A stretch of 64,000 nt of DNA from Lactarius indigo (Eukaryota; Basidiomycota; Agaricomycetes; Russulales; Russulaceae), in NCBI GenBank assembly GCA_025766275.1, contig JAFKAC010000039.1:496001-560000 (forward strand), read 5' to 3'. Below are positions 57,396-64,000 of this stretch, one piece after another. The notes under the pieces were generated by a model. The model was given only the letters and a program-made list of their open reading frames with translations, was not told where the DNA came from and made no database searches. The position numbers and the translations under genes were made by a program. The stretch's first letter is position 1; every line of letters starts with the position of its first letter.

Positions 57396-58201
57396 TCAAA
57401 GGTGATGCCAAACGGACACCCTCTTCAATTCGATTGGGGGTGACCCTTTTTTTTTTTTGTTTCGTCCGATCTCAGTAATTGTAATGGACGGGCCCCTCGG
57501 CTCAACGTGACCTGATTAGGGTAGCACTGGACAGTTATCGGTCCCGGGCCCACTGTATTTCTTATGCGGCTATGCCCCTTGCGTACATATTTAGTCAGTC
57601 GGTTTCACCTTCAGCAATGCTACACTACTGTACGCTGTTATCTGTGCTCAAGGAAGAGCTTGATCTTGGAGAGAATCACCGACTTGAATCCGTTTCCTTG
57701 CCGTTTCCCGACGTCAGGAATAACCCCATATAGCACCCCGCTGCTACTCGTCAAATCCAGTGACTGGCAGGTCAGGCCATTGACTCGAAGGCAGCTGGCT
57801 TTCGAGTTACATGGAACGTGGAACTGGCGTGGATAGAGCGGGTAATAACTTATAATTACAATCACAACCCAATTCACACTACTACACACGCTCCGAGTCG
57901 GCTCTCAAATGAAGTTAAGTTTGCCTTGAGAAGTTCAGAAGATCAAACCCGAGTTCATCAAACCCTCTAGTAGGTTGATGGTTGAGAATGAACGGCATCT
58001 AGTGGCTCTATGACATCGGCTTCAGAACCGATAGACCCTTTTGACCGATTTTAGAATATTCAGTATATTGGCTATTAAATGAGTCTTTCGGCCACTCATG
58101 CTGAGGCCCAATGCTGAGGCCTTTCCTGCAGAAATTGTTTGTGGTCAAGAATACAGTTCCGAGGAGTCAATTACTACAGTGTGTAGTACTACTGTGTAGT
58201 G
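57396..58201. other. Intergenic region
   Basis: Contains a T11 tract near 57449 and AT-rich sequence, and lies downstream of both gene D (+) and the DUF6535 gene (-). No gene, RNA or repeat could be supported. Confidence 0.45.
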
Positions 58202-61010
58202 TTACGCGTGCCAGTGATTCTGATATTCCTGACTCGCAGGCGTCAGAAGAGGGGAACTCTCATGCTCATGCCTGTCGCTGACAACATCTGGAAAATGGCC
58301 ACTGGCACGGGACCGTGGAATAGCCGCCAATGCCTTACTCCGCAGTCCCATGTCCGTGCAAATTCTCGAGTCGACACCTTCAATCTCTTGTTCAGCACTG
58401 CGAATATGCTGGTCTGGGCCCATGTACCCTTGAAGCATGTTGCCTACCATGTCGAGGAGCATGGTCGTGATAGACTCCGGATATGAAAAATTCGAGAAAA
58501 CACCACGGTCGCGGATAATCAGGTCGCAAATGATATTGAGCAAGATATGTTGCGTCCCGAGCGATTCCCTTCTCTCTTCCAAGTGAGACGTGATAATCTT
58601 GAAGGCGCCGACGTAGAAGACGCTATTTGATTCGTGCAATGAAGGTACCGATAGGAGTTGTCTCAGGGAGAGGAAGAAAAGCTCGACAGTAAACCCAAGA
58701 CCACCGCCATCGCGTATATCTTGAAGACGCCATAGCTGCCGTTCCATCGAGCCATCGCGTCGGCGCAGAGAGTTAGGGACTTGATCGACGGATTTCAGGA
58801 TTTCAAGAACCTCGTCGTGTCCATCGGCGACCTGCCCATCCAGGACTTCACGAAATTTTGGACCAAGTCTGGCCAATGCTTGAACTTGCTGTCCCGGGAA
58901 TATCAATTGGGGGGTGGCTAGGAAGCTACCTGTGGTTGGCGCACGCGCACCAAAAATATCGGTTATCAGGAAGGTATCAGATCGGTGTCGCTCGTCGAAT
59001 GATACACCAGGAAGTTGCCGTGTCAACCTGTAAGTATCTTCGTCCATCGCGTCTTGATAGAGAGAGATCCGCCAGTCGACGTCTTCCAGGCGGTCAGCCT
59101 CGGCTTTGATGCGCTCCAACCCCGAGATCTGTGACTCGTGGTTTCGTAGGATTTCTTCGACTTGCTCCCTGGTCCTCTTCTGGGCCAAGGGCTCAAATGC
59201 TTGGCGGAGTTCCTCAACGCGCTCCCATGCTGTCCTGAGACATTCTTCGACCCTTTGAGCGCTTCTCCATGCCGTCTCATCTGGCTGTCCATATTCCGAT
59301 TGAAAGCGCGCCAGTCCGTTCACCGCGTACCTGGCGAGCACTCCCAGCCGGTTTCCGCCCAGTATCCGCTGAATGGCCACGAGTGAAAGACATGTCCAGC
59401 GCACAACGAACGATGGATCAGATGTGGTCGTCGATAACTGGTTGAGATAGTCAATTTGGCCAATTTCGCTGACCAACTTGCAAACTTCTCCTTCTCCCAA
59501 CCACTCCAATCGAAAATTGATACAGCATACAAGCGACGCCGCGGCCTCGACACACGCGCGCATGCGCCTACGTCTGGCCTCCTCGTTTGGGAAATAGCTG
59601 CGATTGCTGCAGGTCTCGCAAAGGTAACGTACGCATCGACAGATGGAGCCGACGGTGGTTCCTTCTAGGATTTGCGAGGAGCGGTGCTTGAGAGAGACTC
59701 GACCACCAGCAGGGGAACGATCCGGTTGGGAGTCCGACGTGTCGGGGTCAGAGCGCCCCTGAGAAGAGACGTCCTTCCATACTTCTCGGCCCCATTCTGT
59801 GTTGAAAGCGCCAGGGATCGCTAACACGAGGGGCTCCATCTCTCCGGTTGCCGCAGTGTTACCGACCAACCATTGGACGGCGCGTACATCACGCTTTTTG
59901 CGTTCGATCTCTTCCATCACGAGCTCTTCTTGGTATTCTTCAATGCTCATGGGCGTACACTTGTTGCGAAGTAAGCGGGCGTCAAAAAAATAGGGTCTTG
60001 GGGACTTCTGCAACAGAAAGAATATCAAACGCGAAAAGAGGTTCTGGTGAGGCGATTGCAGGTTCCTGAGAGGTGCCGATACGCTGTACAGGTAGAGAGA
60101 TCCACAAACACAGATGGGAATGATGGTGGTCACGCCAACGGTCGTGTTGGTATTTATCATTGAATCGCCAAGGCCCAAGAAAAAACAGAACAGCGAGAGC
60201 TGAATCAGCCTTTGGACTGCTCCCGCCAAGGTCCGCATTCCGTCGGCACCCTCGAAAAAAAACTGTCTGAATCGCGCTCTCTTCAAGGGGTGATCGTACC
60301 GCTGGAAGACCTGCATGTAGGATCGAACCCACTGTTGAACGACAGTTGCGAGGAGTGCCGCTGACAAACTGCATACGAGGCCGGTGACCCAGTAAATGTT
60401 TACCCGAACGTCGGAACTTGATGGGCGGAATGCTGAGTAGGGTGGTGGGGGGGTGGATGCGACGGGAAACTGTGGGGTAATGGATGCGATTTGCTGTGAG
60501 ATCTGGGCCAGCATTGCGACAGATTGCTGTTGGTAATATGCCGATTGCTCTACGGGGTTAACTTGCAAATTCTGAATACTTTGGACGAGGAATGAAGTCA
60601 GAACTGCAGCAAACAAGCCAGCCTGACGAAACTCGTGAATGAGTTCGACGAGTCTATGGTGAACACAGTAACGGACACGCACGAATGTGGGGATTCCGTC
60701 CATATCCGCTGCTAGACGTTCAAACCGGGCTTCGTCGTGGGTTTTAGCCTCTTTGCCATAGAGAGTCCAGAGGACATTAGCACCATCGTCGAAATCCCTA
60801 CGCTCTTCGTGAGACCTCGGAGGAAATGGTCCTTCCGAAGAAGGATTGCCCGATTCTCCCCCATCTAGTAAGTCTAAAGTATATAACGAGCCGTACGTCA
60901 GATGTCCTCGCACCCGGTAACGCAGGATGCACATTATGAAAAGACGAACCTTCGAAAGTCTCCGACCGCGCCTCTCCCTCGAGATCATCTTTAGGACCAT
61001 CAGTACTCAT
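58202..61010 (-). CDS. DUF6535 multi-pass membrane protein
   Basis: Three-exon model: 61010-60950, 60864-60683 and 60622-58202, giving 887 aa. The start MSTDGPKDDLEGEARSETFE aligns with the paralogue's MGINGTEDEL start. Intron 2 (60623-60682) is 60 nt long, without stops and in frame, so its retention would add 20 residues. It lies at the conserved position before AGLFAAVLTSFLVQS. The core shows TVVQQWVRSYMQVFQRYD, PLKRARFRQFFFEGADG, LSLFCFFLGLGDSM and VGVTTIIPICVCGSLYLYSV. The soluble C-terminal part aligns along its length with the protein at 805-3498, so the two are recent paralogues at opposite ends of the window. Function unknown. Confidence 0.87.
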
Positions 61011-61584
61011 TCGGATAAGGATCGACCTACTACCCACCTAAGGGTACCGATTCTCCTAGTTCTGGGTCTGCTATATTCTCTGGGTAACCGGGCATTACGA
61101 TACTGACAACTGAATGGGTTGGAATGTGGACCAGGGGATGGGGCGTGAGGGGAATGAGGAAGTTCGAGCCTGGTGCGTGTCACTGTAAACCTCATGGCGG
61201 GGGCAAGGACGCAGTATTTCCATGCACCGATCACACTCCGATGGCGAACTACCTGGCCCATTCAACGTGGATAACACTGTAACAGGTTCTGGCCTCATTC
61301 CGTGAGTACTAGCGCAGGGATCTCGCGAACAGACGGAGCCCTAGCTCAGATGTATACGAATGCCTCGAGCGAAGTTGGCTGTCTGACTTGACAAGTGGAT
61401 AGCACGCGCAGCGATAAAAAAGTCTCTCGAGTCTAGCCGCTCATTGATGAGGCTCCGAGTCCACGAGTCCTTGAACAGCATAAAGGGCACGCCGCACGTG
61501 TCAATGATAACTTGAATGACCAGCGTATCTAGTCGGCCGCCCAGTCACGGTGGAGTAGGGTTGTTTCTAAAAGCATTTCATCAA
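61011..61584. other. Intergenic, upstream of DUF6535 gene
   Basis: Probable promoter region of the minus-strand DUF6535 gene. A tacccacctaagggta stretch near 61030 is also present near 3520 upstream of its paralogue, showing that the duplication includes upstream sequence. Confidence 0.5.
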
Positions 61585-61586
61585 TA

Positions 61587-63062
61587 CAGCTGGTTCCATA
61601 TCGATTGTCCCCTGCCGTTTTGAGAACACAGTCGGACGTCCAAAACTCGAGAGCGGGATTCATAATTAAGTCAAGGAAGAAATTCTCAGGAAATCAGGTT
61701 ATCCTGCAGAATTACGGTTATAGAATACCTATCTTGTAACAATCGGGGTTATGGAATGGTTATCTGTGTTGCTATGCTCGGCACGTCTCAGTGCTAGCGT
61801 CCCTTCCAAGTCCCCTGACGCATTTTCGCCAAAACATCTCCAATGGTGTCACCAGCTTCCAGGTTGCACAACAGCCACTGCAGCCACTAGTCGCTGCACT
61901 ATCTCCGGTCTAAAGCATCTCGTCCCAACATCCGTACATGAGCCCCCACCAGGAGGTCCGCTGACGCATTCTCAGATGCACAGCTGTGACACACACCCCC
62001 ACTTCAGCAACCACTCGTACCCCACCTGCGTGCTGCGGCACAGACTGCAGTCGATATTTTCCCCACTTCGTATCCTGGGAGCTTAGCGCAGACCCAGCAG
62101 CGCCGCCAGTCCTTGTGCGTGGGCATGTCACAATCACCCCTTCCTGGTCTTCGAAGCCTCAACATCCAAAACGAGTTTGCCGCCCATTACCTCTTTGCAA
62201 CGACAGCACAACTACAGGGACACTGCTTGTACGTCTTGTCTTGGTTTCTTTCCATTCGCACTCTCATCCAATTCCAACAGTATCCTCTCTAGCAGCTATC
62301 CACCCTCCTAGCGGGTCTGAGGCGGAGTGAGGAACGCGCACAGGCTTGAGCAGAGCGTGGAGGACGGCACGTGGCCCATTCCTTTCTTCCGTGCCACCAC
62401 CTGTCCATCCATTTCCTCAACCGGTTCAAAGAACCGTAACTCTTTTGTTTTCGCCCGCCTGCCCTAGAAGCAAAGGATCAATGACGAAGCAGTTTTTTGT
62501 CCCTCGCGCATCAGCGCGCTCTGGGAGGCTTCCACCAGCCTATCGCGACCTCGACTCAGACACAACAAACCGCCAAGTTTTGATTGAGAAGCACTTTGTG
62601 CTTCCGCCCGGTCTCTACTAGCTTATGTACTCTCGTATTTAATCGTTTACCGCCCCACATTTCCTTTTGCTTTTAGTTGTTCCTAGCACGCCTGCTTGTT
62701 CCCTAATCATAATATTTTTTCTTCGTGCCCTCTCCTGTGCAGTTCATGCTGAATGTTCATGTTACCCCCTTGCTCTCGTTCGGCACGAGCATGCATCCTC
62801 AGTGAGCCAAGGTAAACGACCCACAAAGACGTTCGCGTTTCCTCTCGACGCGTTGAGTGTATCATTAGTAATTTCATTGATAATCGGTGCCTTGAAAAAT
62901 CCAGCGCTTGAGAGCAATAAGTCGATGATATAAACCTTTTTTAAATTACTACAATTAATTTCTGTGCGAAAAAAAACTCGGCATGGTGGCGGAGTTACCC
63001 ATTCAAACCTCGCCTATGTCCAAAAAATGGTCACCAGGGGACAATCGATATGGAACCAGCTG
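61587..63062. mobile_element. MITE, TA-type, copy 2, split by an insertion
   Basis: Perfect 28-bp terminal inverted repeats including the TA flanks (61585-61612 and 63037-63064; cagctggttccatatcgatt at the left). Without the insertion at 61784-62976 the element is about 276 bp, close to the 286 bp of copy 1, and the interiors match. The TA duplication and TIRs suggest a Tc1/mariner-like non-autonomous element. Confidence 0.82.
61784..62976 (+). mobile_element. A-tailed insertion (retroposon-like) inside the MITE
   Basis: About 1.19 kb flanked by the 7-bp direct repeat CTCGGCA (61777-61783 and 62977-62983) and ending in eight A residues directly before the right repeat. These are hallmarks of target-primed retroposition (LINE-derived, SINE or processed RNA). 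No RT motif, tRNA-like promoter box or recognisable protein was found. The best frame (62346-62621) has no family features. The source RNA is unknown. Confidence 0.65.
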
Positions 63063-63066
63063 TAAG

Positions 63067-64000
63067 GCCATTTATGACAAGATTATACAACTCCGCTATC
63101 ACAGATCATGCGGCCCACAGGAATCCTTTCAGGTTCACAGATTGTGATGTCACGGAACTGCCATCGCGATTGCTAACTCGAAACTGTCAACAGTGAGCAG
63201 TAACAGGCGACGCATGATACGTGTCATTGATTTTCCGGTTGCGGTGCCCGTACCTCGTGCAACGCCTTTTTTGGAAAATTTTTAATTCTTCCTTACCTAC
63301 CATGAAGAGACCCAAAGACAAAGGGAGTAACTGGCTTCCCCCCTGGTCTATTTCACAACATTGCATAGGCAATGTAGACCTTGCAACAGAGGCAGGCTGC
63401 TATCCACTTCCATCTTACTACCTACATACAACCCACTGGAACCTAGACCATTGCTGAGCAAATATCTGCGCAAACTGACGATAAAGGAGGGGCCGCTTAA
63501 GGGTTTGCAGTTGTAGGTCGTGGCGGCAGTCAGTAGGGTAAAGGGCTATCAAAACCAGTCACAGTACTCGGGGTAAAAATACCACAAGGGGTTACGCTGT
63601 GCGTACTACGGCGAGAGGACTTGGGTCGATCATTACTGGAGGTGCGAGTCTTGGTGAAAGTATTTATTAGAGTCCTTCCGACGGAAGGGTACGAAAACGT
63701 CCCGCCCCAGACCAACCGCCCCGGACCAGACGATTTCCCCGAGACCCGGCAACGCGCCGTCCGGGGCAAATTGTTGCACTACCTTGTCATTGCCCCGCCA
63801 AAACTACCTATTGGGATTGAGCTCGGAACGGATACAGTTCGACAGACTGAGGCTAGACCGAAGTATTAGCTAATCGTTATATTACCGTAGTTAAACGGTT
63901 ATCTATGAATAAATTTGAGCATTCTACTCCGTACCTCCATCGCTCAAGCCATCGCTCATGCGTTCCATACATATTTGACTTCCCGCTGCGCCTAAACTCT
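63067..64000. other. No recognisable gene
   Basis: A short frame at 63621-63869 (MGRSLLEVRVLVKVF) has no family resemblance. I see no repeat or RNA gene. Confidence 0.4.

Noticed and set aside
61751..62086. Protein-coding gene inside the A-tailed insertion
   Set aside because: The frame crosses the insertion boundary at 61784 and is low-complexity Thr/Ser/Pro; no domain is visible.
63621..63869. Short ORF near the right end
   Set aside because: No family resemblance, no supported introns or promoter; indistinguishable from chance.

Overview
This window looks like a nuclear contig from a filamentous basidiomycete (Agaricomycetes). Genes have many 49-60 nt GT-AG introns, and the protein families are typical of mushrooms and polypores: DUF6535 membrane proteins, a mushroom-type F-box/LRR protein, a metacaspase, DUF6699, a fungal perilipin and a many-exon cytochrome P450. 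All splice models below were made by hand from the sequence; none is backed by transcripts.

Layout. 1-3.5 kb: a decayed solo LTR and a DUF6535 gene (minus). 3.8-9.4 kb: a P450 gene and a DUF6535 relic, flanked by two diverged direct repeats. 9.7-20 kb: a housekeeping block with a single-pass membrane protein (+), a TBC1D20/Gyp8-type Rab-GAP (-), a perilipin (+) and the CORVET subunit Vps3 (-). 20-57.4 kb: an accessory block built by segmental duplication. The founding unit is VPS3 head-to-head with a nine-exon gene of an undescribed family (an N-terminal region I do not recognise joined to DUF6699). Three further copies of this unit each carry a broken 5' piece of VPS3. The first copy (A) has a nonsense codon and runs in frame into a metacaspase. 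B and D look intact. C is cut by a 16.7 kb nest of retrotransposons. An F-box/LRR gene, a DUF6535 gene and a DUF6535 pseudogene lie between the copies. 58.2-61 kb: a second large DUF6535 gene (minus). 61.5-63.1 kb: a TA-flanked MITE split by a 1.2 kb A-tailed insertion. The last kilobase holds nothing I recognise.

The nest is three Ty1/copia elements, each with paired LTRs, a 5-bp target-site duplication and a primer-binding site matching the anticodon arm of initiator tRNA-Met. E3 (40668-47018, +, intact 1440-codon gag-pol) lies in E2 (39565-50047, -, reverse transcriptase deleted). E2 lies in E1 (35699-52381, +, one nonsense codon). E1 sits at the 5' splice site of an intron in gene C. Removing each element together with one target-site copy restores the host reading frame, so the order is E1, then E2, then E3.

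The most novel points are the DUF6699 fusion family with its co-duplicated VPS3 relics, the in-frame DUF6699-metacaspase junction, an RT-less element with LTRs in which I found no difference, intron-like 29-bp duplications in two unrelated LTRs, and 7-nt and 25-nt micro-exons in the P450.
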